64,000 nt of DNA from Stomorhina lunata. Its lineage: Eukaryota; Arthropoda; Insecta; Diptera; Rhiniidae. Every line of letters starts with the position of its first letter. Position 1 is the stretch's first letter. The notes beneath the pieces were generated by a model, which did not search any database, was not told the origin of the DNA, and saw nothing but the letters and a program-made list of their open reading frames with translations. The DNA lies in assembly GCA_933228675.1 (NCBI GenBank), contig OW121741.1, positions 131,949,290 to 132,013,289 on the forward strand, written 5' to 3'. The translations under genes were made by a program, and so were the position numbers. Positions 1-12,699 of this stretch are shown one piece after another.

Positions 1-1140
1 TCTAGTTCTGTTCTAGTTCTGTTCTAGTTCTGTTCTAGTTCTGTTCTAGTTCTGTTCTAGTTCTGTTCTAGTTCTGCTCTAGTTCTGTTCTAGTTCTGTT
101 CTAGTTCTGTTCTAGTTCTGTTCTAGTTCTGTTCTAGTTCTGTTCTAGTTCTGTTCTAGTTCTGTTCTAGTTCTGTTCTAGTTCTGTTCTAGTTCTGTTC
201 TAGTTCTGTTCTAGTTCTGTTCTAGTTCTGTTCTAGTTCTGTTCTAGTTCTGTTCTAGTTCTGTTCTAGTTCTGTTCTAGTTCTGTTCTAGTTCTGTTCT
301 AGTTCTGTTCTAGTTCTGTTCTAGTTCTGTTCTAGTTCTGTTCTAGTTCTGTTCTAGTTCTGTTCTAGTTCTGTTCTAGTTCTGTTCTAGTTCTGTTCTA
401 GTTCTGTTCTAGTTCTGTTCTAGTTCTGTTCTAGTTCTGTTCTAGTTCTGTTCTAGTTCTGTTCTAGTTCTGTTCTAGTTCTGTTCTAGTTCTGTTCTAG
501 TTCTGTTCTAGTTCTGTTCTAGTTCTGTTCTAGTTCTGTTCTAGTTCTGTTCTAGTTCTGTTCTAGTTCTGTTCTAGTTCTGTTCTAGTTCTGTTCTAGT
601 TCTGTTCTAGTTCTGTTCTAGTTCTGTTCTAGTTCTGTTCTAGTTCTGTTCTAGTTCTGTTCTAGTTCTGTTCTAGTTCTGTTCTAGTTCTGTTCTAGTT
701 CTGTTCTAGTTCTGTTCTAGTTCTGTTCTAGTTCTGTTCTAGTTCTGTTCTAGTTCTGTTCTAGTTCTGTTCTAGTTCTGTTCTAGTTCTGTTCTAGTTC
801 TGTTCTAGTTCTGTTCTAGTTCTGTTCTAGTTCTGTTCTAGTTCTGTTCTAGTTCTGTTCTAGTTCTGTTCTAGTTCTGTTCTAGTTCTGTTCTAGTTCT
901 GTTCTAGTTCTGTTCTAGTTCTGTTCTAGTTCTGTTCTAGTTCTGTTCTAGTTCTGTTCTAGTTCTGTTCTAGTTCTGTTCTAGTTCTGTTCTAGTTCTG
1001 TTCTAGTTCTGTTCTAGTTCTGTTCTAGTTCTGTTCTAGTTCTGTTCTAGTTCTGTTCTAGTTCTGTTCTAGTTCTGTTCTAGTTCTGTTCTAGTTCTTT
1101 TCTAGTTCTGTCCTAGTTCTGTTCCAGTTCTGTTCTTGTT
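1..1140. repeat. 11-bp minisatellite array, forward orientation
   Basis: About 103 head-to-tail copies of TCTAGTTCTGT fill this stretch, almost without variation (one G-to-C type change near 77). Decay is visible only in the last 60 bases. The array runs off the left edge of the window, so its true length is unknown. It lies in the presumed downstream intron of the PR-domain gene. The same unit recurs in opposite orientation at 2851-4600. Confidence 0.97.
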
Positions 1141-2850
1141 CTTATTTAGTTTCTGTTTTCTACTAAATCTAGCTCTGTAATGGTATTAGTTTAAAAGAAT
1201 TACTTAACTCTATCTGATCTTTTTATCCCATTGCCATAGTAAGTCAATATGATAAAATTTCGAAGTCTTATTGAAAAATTCCTTTACTTTCCAATTAACT
1301 TTTTAGTCATCCCCTTCCCACTGTGCTGTCTTATGATATGATAAATGAATTGAGCGTGACAAGAGTTGTCTTAAGGTCGTACATCCCTTTCTCTAAGACA
1401 ATGACACGACTAATTAAAGTTAGGGAAACCACACAAAAGAAGCGTACAGGACACAATTCATTCTACACGGTAGCCACTGCTACCTACTCACAAAATAACA
1501 CACTTGTGCCCAGAAAACGCAAGATCTCTTAAGACAAACATACGACGTCTTAGGGTCTAGTAAATTTTAAAAGAAGCATGCAAGAAATTAAAATTAATAG
1601 CAATACCCTAGAGTATTCGAAAGATAGAAAACTCAACAAGCCAGAACGGGTTGCTCAAATTAAAAACAGTTATCTCTATTTGTCTATAACAAATTGCTTA
1701 GAATTTATAGAGAAATCCTTTTTTTGTGTCCTTTTTTGAAGAAAAAATATTTGTGTTTTTTTTCTTGTAGTTTCTGGTATATACGAGTATGAGCTTGTAA
1801 ATTTGCCACTGCTGGGTTTGTTTAATATAATTCATAATCTGTTTTTTTTATTTTCAAAAATCCTTTAGCCAACAATTAACACACACAGCCTGCAGTTTAA
1901 CAGCTAAAGCATCCTTTTTGTGTTAATATTTTTTTTTTGCATTTTTTTTTTGCAAAATTGATGATGATAAAGACGTCTCGCCTTATTTTACATTAACTAG
2001 AGTGTAAAGGGTAAAAGTTTGTAAAAAAAATGATTTTTTGTTTAAAACAGCTGAAGAGTAACCAATTGAAAAAAAAACTCTCTTCACTTTTCATCCTTAT
2101 TGGTATTGTATTTATGTACATTTGTATGTATATAGTAAACAGGATCCATATGAGTCCTTATACTCCTGCTCTGCTCTGTTCATGTATATAAAATATAGAA
2201 TTTTGTAAACTTCAATGGCCAGTTAAAGTTGTGCTTTTCTTCTTTTTTTTACTCAAATAAATTTTTAAACGTTTCTGCACATGTACACTCTTCACTTCAT
2301 TTTTATATTTTTCAAAAAAATAAAAGGATTTTTTTGCGAACTTTTTTTCCTAGTGCTTGGGTTTATTTTAGCTGCTCTCTGCTCTTGTCTAGCAAGTCAT
2401 TTGGAAAAACGTCGGTTATTTAAATGATATTTTATTTCTTCTCTAGGATTATATAAGAGTCCTTTTTATTTTATATTTAATTTTTGTTGTTATATATCCA
2501 GCTGTTGTTGTTGTATGTATAAATGTTTTATTAAGTGGCTCATACGTAAGTTGCTGGCTTTAAATGATGCCTATATGCAACATGCAACACGCTCCAAAAA
2601 TTATATTGTGATTTTATTTTTTAATTCTTTTTTTGCGATAAATAAGTTGTTCATTTAAAATAATATTTGAAAAAAATTTAAGCTTTACAAAAGGACTTCA
2701 AGTATAATGAGTTTAAAAAACATATAAAACGGATTTTTTTTTTCTTCAAGTGAAGTGTCTCTTTTCGCAGTGACACATGCAACTTATACGCACTTGAGGG
2801 CAAAATGTTTGAACAAATTTAGAAATTTAAAACACATTTAAATATAAATA
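1141..2850. other. AT-rich spacer between the two inverted minisatellite arrays
   Basis: Low-complexity T-rich sequence with short open frames only (for example 1323-1532), which show no recognisable domain or fly-like codon pattern. I see no gene. If the PR-domain gene is transcribed through here, this stretch would be the loop of a very long RNA hairpin formed by the flanking arrays. Confidence 0.6.
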
Positions 2851-4600
2851 GAACCGAACTAGAACAGAACTAGAACAGAACAGAACTAGAACAGAACTAG
2901 AACAGAACTAGAACAGAACTAGAACAGAACTAGAACAGAACTAGAACAGAACTAGAACAGAACTAGAACAGAACTAGAACAGAACTAGAACAGAACTAGA
3001 ACAGAACTAGAACAGAACTAGAACAGAACTAGAACAGAACTAGAACAGAACTAGAACAGAACTAGAACAGAACTAGAACAGAACTAGAACAGAACTAGAA
3101 CAGAACTAGAACAGAACTAGAACAGAACTAGAACAGAACTAGAACAGAACTAGAACAGAACTAGAACAGAACTAGAACAGAACTAGAACAGAACTAGAAC
3201 AGAACTAGAACAGAACTAGAACAGAACTAGAACAGAACTAGAACAGAACTAGAACAGAACTAGAACAGAACTAGAACAGAACTAGAACAGAACTAGAACA
3301 GAACTAGAACAGAACTAGAACAGAACTAGAACAGAACTAGAACAGAACTAGAACAGAACTAGAACAGAACTAGAACAGAACTAGAACAGAACTAGAACAG
3401 AACTAGAACAGAACTAGAACAGAACTAGAACAGAACTAGAACAGAACTAGAACAGAACTAGAACAGAACTAGAACAGAACTAGAACAGAACTAGAACAGA
3501 ACTAGAACAGAACTAGAACAGAACTAGAACAGAACTAGAACAGAACTAGAACAGAACTAGAACAGAACTAGAACAGAACTAGAACAGAACTAGAACAGAA
3601 CTAGAACAGAACTAGAACAGAACTAGAACAGAACTAGAACAGAACTAGAAAAGAACTAGAACAGAACTAGAACAGAACTAGAACAGAACTAGAACAGAAC
3701 TAGAACAGAACTAGAACAGAACTAGAACAGAACTAGAACAGAACTAGAACAGAACTAGAACAGAACTAGAACAGAACTAGAACAGAACTAGAACAGAACT
3801 AGAACAGAACTAGAACAGAACTAGAACAGAACTAGAACAGAACTAGAACAGAACTAGAACAGAACTAGAACAGAACTAGAACAGAACTAGAACAGAACTA
3901 GAACAGAACTAGAACAGAACTAGAACAGAACTAGAACAGAACTAGAACAGAACTAGAACAGAACTAGAACAGAACTAGAACAGAACTAGAACAGAACTAG
4001 AACAGAACTAGAACAGAACTAGAACAGAACTAGAACAGAACTAGAACAGAACTAGAACAGAACTAGAACAGAACTAGAACAGAACTAGAACAGAACTAGA
4101 ACAGAACTAGAACAGAACTAGAACAGAACTAGAACAGAACTAGAACAGAACTAGAACAGAACTAGAACAGAACTAGAACAGAACTAGAACAGAACTAGAA
4201 CAGAACTAGAACAGAACTAGAACAGAACTAGAACAGAACTAGAACAGAACTAGAACAGAACTAGAACAGAACTAGAACAGAACTAGAACAGAACTAGAAC
4301 AGAACTAGAACAGAACTAGAACAGAACTAGAACAGAACTAGAACAGAACTAGAACAGAACTAGAACAGAACTAGAACAGAACTAGAACAGAACTAGAACA
4401 GAACTAGAACAGAACTAGAACAGAACTAGAACAGAACTAGAACAGAACTAGAACAGAACTAGAACAGAACTAGAACAGAACTAGAACAGAACTAGAACAG
4501 AACTAGAACAGAACTAGAACAGAACTAGAACAGAACTAGAACTAGAACAGAACTAGAACAGAACTAGAACAGAACTAGAACAGAACAGAACTAGAACAAA
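2851..4600. repeat. 11-bp minisatellite array, reverse orientation
   Basis: About 159 copies of CTAGAACAGAA, the exact reverse complement of the unit at 1-1140. Irregularities are few: a short unit near 2880, one A substitution near 3650, and partial units near 4540 and 4585. Homogeneity is very high, which points to recent expansion or continuing gene conversion. Confidence 0.97.
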
Positions 4601-4960
4601 AATAGAATAGCAGCAGAATAGTAGTAGAACAGTTACAGAAAAGTATTGGAATAGTAATAAAACTGTAGTAGAAAAGTAGTATAACTGTTTTAGAAGGGTA
4701 ATAGATACAGATTAGCAGTAGTAGAGTTGTTGGTTGGTAGTAGTAGTAGGCAGTAGTAAAACCGTTACAGAACAGTTAGAATAGCATTAATACTGTTTTA
4801 GAACAGTTGTAGAGAAGTATCAGAGTATTTGTAGAAAGTAGTAGAATATTAGCAGAATGGTAGTAGAAAAGTAGTAGAATTAGAACAAAACTAAAATGAA
4901 CTAGGACAAAATTAAAGCAGATCTGATTTAAAACTAATTGAAACTAACCGAATTAAAACT
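4601..4960. repeat. Degenerate tail of the 11-bp array
   Basis: Sequence built from drifted AGTAGAACAG and AGTAGTAG pieces. It grades from the clean array on its left into unique sequence on its right, and reads as older, diverged repeat at the array margin. Confidence 0.7.
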
Positions 4961-7135
4961 AAACTAAGTACAAATTTTCTTATTATATATTTCAAATGTT
5001 TAAGAAAGAAGTCATTCTTTTACATTTTAACCCATTACCAGGATTTAAAAGTCTTAATTTTTTATTTAAAAAAACAAGGTTTTCTATATTTTTTTTTAGC
5101 AAAATTCTCTATTAGTTATGAGCAAGAAACATCCCTTTAAAGGCAGGATCATCTTAATCTCATCTGAATATGAGGATTAGACTGATCTACATTTGTTTCC
5201 TGTTTTTCTAACTTATGAAAAACTGTCAGTTGAGACTTTTTAAAGAATAATATTTTTTCGTTATTGTCTTTCAAAAGATTTAAATAAAACCATAACACAA
5301 TTTATATATTTGCACCTTTTTTTCTATAAATGAAACAATTTACACCTAGAAGATCATAATTCATGATGAAGATCATAGAGATACAGAGAATGTCCGTCTT
5401 TCCGTCTGTTAGAGAGTTAAAAATTTCATATTTCAAAAATTGTATCTTGTGTTTTTGTTAGAGATGTTTTTCACACCAACAAATCGAAAATAAAAAAAAA
5501 ACACTTAAAAATATTGTTTAGTTTAGATTTTGTATCTAAATAAAATAAATAATAAAACTCGAGTGTTTCCCTAAATATTGGCAATATCAAATTTGTTGTG
5601 ATACATGAAGGAATCAATGATCGGTTGGTTCCAGGTAGCGGAAGATCTTCTCTTAGGCTCAATTTACTTTCTTCTTTTCTATTGATTGGATTGTCTGTCA
5701 ATCTTTTTTGGAAATACAAAAAAATATAGATATTGCAAATGATAAAGGTGCTATGCCAGCGATTGTTATTTTGAGCAAAGAGTGTGACAAGCCCCTAATT
5801 GGAATTATCTCTAGGCCGAATTTAAGCCTCATTTAGGAAATACTTTGTGGATTTGCGCTTATTTGCTTCCGTTTTTTGTCCAAATGTGAGTGACAATTTG
5901 TGTGTGTGTCCGTCCTTTATCCCTCTATGGGATGTGTTGTCCTGTCTACAAATTAGCTCTGGTTTGTGTGTTCATTTGTAGGGTAAGTGATGAGCCCTTT
6001 TTTTGTGTTTAGGGTATTATCCTTTACCATCAAATTCTGCATACATTTTTGCACACATGAATATTATTATCGCAAAATTTTTGCCTGTTTTTAATTGTTT
6101 AATTGATTTTCAGTCAATCTCAAGAGTTTTCAATACCAAAAACTTCCCTTTTCGTGCTTCGTTTAATTAAATAACTTTCCAATCATTTAATTTTCACCCA
6201 AAATGGTATTAATTTTTGGGTGATTTTTTCTTCTTTTCTTTTTTTTTTGCCTTAAACTTCGTGTTAAAATCTGTCAGATGATGGAAATGTCTAAATTTTG
6301 GTTTAATGCTGTAACAGGATTAAATTACACAAAAAAAAACTGTGAATATGTCTTATAATTGCGAAATTCGATCCTGGCAATAGGAATTAAATTATATGAC
6401 ATTTTAGGAAAAAATTGCCAAATTTATAGGAAAATTTTCTAAACAGATGTGAAAGGATTAAAATTGCATAAAATTTTGCGAAAATGTCATTCAAGATTTA
6501 GGACAAAAAAGAATAAGACCTTTTAATCATAAGATTTCGCAAAAAAAAAAGCAAATGGGAAATTATTGAACTTATATGAAACCATCGGATTTAACCAAAT
6601 TTCAAAAAACCGTTTTTTTTTGAGTTGTTATATGGTAGTCTTAAAGGCTTATATCTTTGAAACAGCGCCATCTAACGAGCTCTTTTTTAAACATAAAACT
6701 TTAGTAAAACTTTAGCAACATATCCTAGAAATCTGGACTAAAACTGTCAAGTGGTTCGCCCGTAATTCGATAAGAAACAAACAAGAAATAATTTTTCTAC
6801 TTTTTTTTAACAAATTTTTGTTAACAAATTTTGTATTCAAACTTTTAAGTGGGTTCCCTGTAATTCGATCAGCAAAATGCTCAAAATAATTTTATATAAA
6901 GAACAAAAATCAACAAACTTTACTTTGGGCCCAGTTCTTAGGGAATATATATAAAATTAATGACAATTAAGATATTTTTAATTCAAACGATTATATCTTT
7001 AGAACTGCCGCACTTATTGTACTATTTTAAAAACATAAACAAGATTTCAATCATTAGGAACATCAGTAATAAATCTGAATCCAAAATGTTCAGTTTTACC
7101 AATTTTATATTACAAAAACAAAAAATTCTACTTAC
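4961..7135. other. AT-rich non-coding sequence, presumed intron
   Basis: No supported exon. 5740-6330 has more normal sequence complexity than its neighbours and could hold conserved non-coding elements, but nothing specific is recognisable. Two diverged copies of a GTAATTCGAT motif about 96 bp apart (near 6760 and 6860) suggest an old tandem repeat. The remaining part of the PR domain expected downstream of the exon at 7136 was not found on the minus strand here. Confidence 0.5.
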
Positions 7136-7608
7136 ATCCCATGCATTTGACTTCTCCTGCGTCTCGGTCAAAGCAAAAGGCCCAAAACGAGTCCCTCTTC
7201 TCAGATATTGATTGGCAAAGACCCCGCCACCGCCACTTTCATTTGGGTGACCTCCTCCATTTTCACTTTGTTTTAAATCACAGTTGGTTTCTTGATAACG
7301 CGTTAGCTCTAGTAAAAGCCTTTCAGCTTGAAGTTTACTACTAAATAAATGTTCCATATGGGCTGGGGTATGAGGCAACGTATTAACTAGGGAGCTAGAA
7401 TCTAAAGCCAAGGGACGACTAGGTGATGTTGATTGACTATAACCGTTGAGACGGTGATGTTGATGATGATGATGACTATTTTGTTGATAATTGCTAAGTT
7501 CTGAGGAGTTGGTGGCTAGGCGCAAAGTATTCGTGGAATCGGGAGAGGCTAGATTGTTGGGGTACTGTTTGAAGGCGCCGCCAAATTCGTAGTCTTCAAC
7601 TGTGCTGC
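7136..7608 (-). CDS. PR-domain (PRDM family) transcription factor, second coding exon
   Basis: A 473-bp internal exon. On the minus strand it begins after a pyrimidine-rich acceptor (CTTTCTTCTTCCAG) and ends at GAT followed by the strong donor GTAAGT. It encodes 157 codons after two bases completing a split Gly codon. Visible features: start STVEDYEFGG; a His run (HHHHQHH) near residue 45 of the exon; a Ser/Pro-rich stretch; a probable helix around AERLLLELTRYQ; a Gly-rich linker; then GVFANQYLRRGTRFGPFAL near the end. A [K/R]GTRFGP motif is the hallmark of the N-terminal part of PR/SET domains in PRDM zinc-finger proteins. The exon ends inside the domain, at NAWD, in phase 0, so the rest of the domain and the zinc fingers lie outside the window. 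PRDM proteins are nuclear transcriptional regulators. The Blimp-1-type context before the motif is absent. A hamlet-type (PRDM3/16) protein is my leading guess, but I have not proven it. Confidence 0.85.
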
Positions 7609-7669
7609 CTGGAAGAAGAAAGGAAAAGGAGAAAAATTGGAATTAGTAAAGAAATATTAAAAGATTTTC

Positions 7670-10430
7670 GATACAAATTTTTTTTTTTTAAATAAAAGTA
7701 GAAAATTTTTTATATAAAAATTTTTGATATAAGTTTTTGTTTTTAGAAAATTTTCGTTATAAATATTTTTTTTTTTAAATTTTCAATATAATTTTTTTTA
7801 TGAAAATTTTTTTTATAGAAAATTTTTTTTATAGAAAATTTTTTTTATAGAAAATTTTCGATACAAAATTTTTCTATAAAAAATTTTCAATAAAAATTTT
7901 TCTATGGAAAATTTTCATTAAAATTTGTTTTTAGAAACTTTCATTAAAAAATTTTTCTATAGGAAATTTTGTATCAACAATTTTTATAGAAAATTTGCAA
8001 TAAAAAATTTCGATATCACATTTTTTATATAAAATTTATAGAAAAGTTTTTATATAAAATTTGTCTATATAAAATTTGTCGATAAAAAATTTTCGATAAA
8101 AAATTTTCACAAAAATATATATTTTTCTAGAAAATTTTTCATTTAAAAATATTTCTATAGAAAATTTTTGATAATAAAATATTCTATAGAAAAATTGCAA
8201 TACAAAATTTTGAATATAAAATTTTTCTATAGAAAGTTTTCGTTATAAAATTGTTCTATAAAAATTTTTTGATATAAAATTTTGTATATAAAATTTCTAG
8301 AAAAAATTTTAAATTAAATTTTATTTTTACACAAATTTTTCGATATAAATTTTTTTTTTACAAAATTTTTCATTATAAAAATAATGTTTTTTTTTACAAA
8401 TTTTTCGATAAAAAATATTTCTTTAGAAAATTTTCGATATGAAATTTTTCTTCTGAAAATATTCGATAACAAATTTTTGATAATTTTTTTCTTTTAGAAA
8501 ATTTTCAATATAAAATTTTTCTTCAGAAAATTTTTGTTAAAAAATTTTTCTTTAGTAAATTTTTGTTCTAAAATTTTTCTATAGAAAATTTTTTATAAAA
8601 AATATTCGATATAAAATTTTTCTATAGAAATTTTTTGATACAAATTTTTTTTTATAAAAAATTTTTGATACAAAATTTTCTATAGATAATTAGAATATAA
8701 AATTTTTCTATAGCAAAATTTTTGATAAAACATTTTTCTTTAGAAAATTTTCGATATAAAATTTTTCTAAAGAAAATTTTCGATATAAAATTTTCAGTAG
8801 AAAATTTTCGATATAAAATTTTTCTATAGAAAATTTTCAATATAAAATTTTTCTATAGAAAATTTTCGATATAAAATTTTTCTATAGAAAATTTTCAATA
8901 TAAAATTTTTCTATAGAAAATTTTCAATATAAAATTTTTCTATAGAAAATTTTCAATATAAAATTTTTCTATAGAAAATTTTCGATATAAAATTTTTCTA
9001 TAGAAAATTTTCGATAAAATACTTTTCTATAGAAAATTTTCAATATAAAATTTTTCTATAGAAAATTTTCAATATAAAATTTTTCACTGAAAAATTTTCG
9101 ATATAAAATTTTTCACTAAAAAATTTTCGATATTTTTTTTTTTTTTTTAGAAAATTTGCGATACATAATTTTTCTTTGGAAAATGTTTGTCATAAAATTT
9201 TATATATAAAATTTTTCTTTGGTAAATTTTTGATATAAAATTTTTCTTTGGTAAATTTTTGATATAAAATTTTTCTTTAGAAAATTTTCGATATAAAATT
9301 TTTCTATAGAAAATTTTTGATATAAAATTTTTCTATAAAAAATTTTTGATATAAAGTTTTTCTATAAAAAATTTTTGATACAAAATTTTTCTATAGAAAA
9401 TTTTTTATATACAATTTTTCTATAGGAAATTTTTGATATAAAATTTTTATATAGATAATTTCGATATAAAATTTTTCTATAGAAAATTTTTAATATAAAA
9501 TTTTCGATATAAAATTTTCTATAGAAAATTTTCGACACCAAATTTTTCTATAGAAAATTTTTGATATAAAATTTTTCTATAAAAAATGTTCAATATTAAA
9601 TATTTTTATAGAAAATTTGCGATATAAAATTTTCTTTAGAAAATTTGCGATATAAAATTTTTCTTTAGAAAAGTTTTGGTATAAAATTTTTCTTTAAAAA
9701 AATTTTAATATACATTTTTTTTTGAAAATATTCGATAATAATTTTCTATAGAAAATTTTCGTTACAAAAATTTTTCTTTATAAAAATTTCGATATAAATT
9801 TTTTTTGTAGAAAATTTTTAATATAAAGTTCTTCTGTCGAAAACTTTGAATAAAATTTTTTTCTTTAGCAATATTTTCGATATAAAATTTTTCTATAGCA
9901 AAATTTTCAATGTAAAATTTTTCTGTAGCAAATCTATTGACTTATAAAATTTTCGATATAAAATTTTTCTATAGAAAATTTTTGCTATAAAATTTTTTTT
10001 ACAGAAAATCTTCGATATAAAATTTTTCTATAAAAATTGTTGATATAAAATTTTTCTATAAAAATTGTTGATATAAAATTTTTCTTTAGAAAATTTTCGA
10101 TATAAAAATTTTTCGATAAACATTTTTTTTTTAAATTTTCCATAAAAATTTTTCTTTAAAAAATATTGGTTATAAAATTTTTCTTAGAAAAATTTTGGTT
10201 ATAAAATGTTTCTTTAAAAAATTTTTGATATAAAATTTTATGATCAAAATTTTTAAAGACAATTTTTTGATACAAAATTTTTAAAGAAAATTTTTTGATA
10301 CAAAATTTTTTATAGAAAATTTTTAAATTCAAAATTTTTATAGACAAATTTTTTAATAGAAAATATCTTTATAAAAAATTATCGATAAGAATTTTCTGCA
10401 GATATTTTTTAGAGGAAAAAATTTTGAATC
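7670..10430. repeat. AT-rich 29-bp tandem repeat (linker CGATAT type)
   Basis: A degenerate array whose unit reads TTTTTCTATAGAAAATTTT plus a CGATATAAAA-type linker. It is most regular at about 8800-9120 and drifts toward both ends. The core is nearly self-complementary, so single strands can fold and both orientations look alike. Short open frames here rich in Phe, Lys and Ile are repeat artefacts. Confidence 0.9.
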
Positions 10431-11530
10431 TCAATTTGTTATCCTTTTAAAAGGAGAGTTAGACAATTTATAATAAAAAAATATACTTTCAGAAGGAGTT
10501 ATACATTTTCTACATTTAGAAATAAAAAGAATTTTGTTTATATTATTTGAAAACTTCATATTTAGAAATACAGTTTTTGGACAAATTATGATATTTAATT
10601 CTGTATATCTTTAAAATTGTAAATGAAATTGTTTCTTATTATACATCATTGGAAAGCTATTTAAGTTTCCTTTTTCAGAATGTTAAAATATTTTTATAAC
10701 TTTAAACTACATAAAAGATATTTGTTAAAATTAAGAGATAGAGTAAGAAAATTATTAATTTAAGAGGTTATGATGTATAATACCACATATCTCTAAAACC
10801 GTTAAAGATATCTCGACACATTATACATTAATCAAAAGCTTACTAAGTCTACTTTGTAAAAATATAACAAGATTTCTATAATTGAAAACTTTACTTAACA
10901 ATTTTGAAAAAAAAAAACTTACTATACAATTTTTATATTTTTCAAAAATTATTTTGTTAAAACCCATATACTTTTAATTTCTATTAAATCAAATCTCTTA
11001 CCAACAAGTAGTTATCTATTTTGTTAACACCAATATCTTCGTTTGTGAGTACATTTTGTATTAATTTTGGGGGTTTCAATTATCTTTTGAACAATCTGAC
11101 AATACTTGAAGTGTTAAAACGAAAATTGGCATTATCATATGATGTCCATCATATGTTTTTTCATTTTTTTTTTGGTTCGACAAAAAAAAAAAAACAAAAA
11201 AGTATGACAATAACTATCTTCAAATGACAACTGTGAAGCATAAAAAATACTTACTAATAATAACATTTTATTAAAAGAAAGAAACGGAATATCAGTTGCT
11301 TGACAAAAAACAAAACACTTGATTGACAGTTATTAAGGATGTCTGACAAGAGGCGTTTGACAAAATTTTTCGTTATCACTTGAAGAATATCGCCAAAGAT
11401 AGTTTATTAATATAATAGTTTACCCTTAGCAGCAAAATGTATTTATTATTTAGATTAAATGTTGGATTATTTGGTAGCTGTTCTTCTAAAGTACTCAAAT
11501 TAAATTGCCCCAAGCAAATAAATCGATTAG
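10431..11530. other. AT-rich intron sequence with a diverged duplication
   Basis: Two weakly similar stretches, about 10575-10700 and 10765-10880, share an ATAT-CTCTAAAA-type segment followed by a TTATACAT segment. They look like an old tandem duplication with a period near 190 bp. Nothing else is recognisable. Confidence 0.4.
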
Positions 11531-11750
11531 AGTAACTAAATTTTTAGTTGTATTAACTTAAGTTTTAGTTGTAACAAATAAATTTTTAGTTATAATTTTT
11601 CGTAAAAACAAAATTTTTAATTGTAATTACTAATCTTTTAGTTATAACTACTAAACTTTTGGTTGTAACAACTAAACTCTTGTTTGTAACAACTAAACTT
11701 TTAGTTGTAGCTACTAAACTTTTAATTGTAGAAACTAGTTTTAAGTTGAT
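11531..11750. repeat. About 21-bp imperfect tandem repeat
   Basis: Around ten drifted copies of TTTTAGTTGTAACAACTAAA. The unit is itself roughly palindromic (TTTAGTTG/CAACTAAA). Copies at 11640-11740 are clearest. Confidence 0.75.
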
Positions 11751-12699
11751 TTCTTCCAACCACAGTTTTTATATGCTAAAACATTTTTTAAATCATAGCC
11801 TTTAGAATATTCAAAAAACGTTTCAATTGCATCAATTAGTTATTTAGTTATGCAAATAAAATTTTAGTTAAATTGACTAAAACTTTGTTTGGTATAAACA
11901 AAGTTTCTAAAAAATTCCTATATTTCTTTAAAAAAAAAAAAAAATAAAATTTCATTGAAAATATTTAATAGAAACAAATAATATCCTTTGTAACAAGTGA
12001 CCACACACATATTCAAATCTATCTTTTAACAATTGATCCATTTTAAATAATTAGGCGCTTAAATCTTGTTAAATCGTGTTATTTGCTTTTACCATTTACC
12101 TTTTTTCTTTTGCGCCAAATAAACATTTCCCTTCTTAGTGGTTCACCGCTTTTACTATTTATTCAAGACAAGTGTTAAAATCCTTGTTTTTTGAAGATTT
12201 TGAATAATGTTACGAAATTTCGCATTTCCCTTATAAGATAAGATCCTGTACCTTTATTTAATGTTTGCTTTAAAAGGAATTAATTGTACAAGTCTTTAGA
12301 GGGTACGAGTACTTGTTTCTTTCAAATCCGCTAAGAAAGTACTTGATTGTAAATGACATAAGTAAATATTGTTAAAGGATCAAGTGAGAGTTTGGTATAA
12401 TAAAAAAAGGATAAAAGAAAGTAAGAGGAAAACATGATATGGCGCTAGATATCACACATTAAAGGTTTGTTTAGAAGCAGGAAAGGAATTAAAGGAAATA
12501 TATGTAATAGAATGGAAAATATTTTGAAAAATATTCTTACTATATTTTAGAAATATCAAAATTTAAGAAGAAAGTTTAAAATATTAGTTATTACATCCTT
12601 TTTTAATAATAGAAAGACTAAAAGTTCTCAGTTCCCAGTTTAACATGATTCTCCTAAAGCTACAGATAAAATGTTTTAGAAAAAACAGTTATAGTTACC
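11751..12699. other. AT-rich intron sequence, nothing recognised
   Basis: No open frame, repeat or motif that I can support. Ordinary intronic sequence of this genome. Confidence 0.4.

Noticed and set aside
1..4600. CRISPR-like or telomeric array
   Set aside because: Units are contiguous 11-bp tandem copies without spacers, and dipteran telomeres do not use such repeats; a plain minisatellite explains it.
5471..5719. 82-codon minus-strand frame as a further PR-domain exon
   Set aside because: It lacks PR-domain motifs, and no acceptor/donor pair in the required phase was found.
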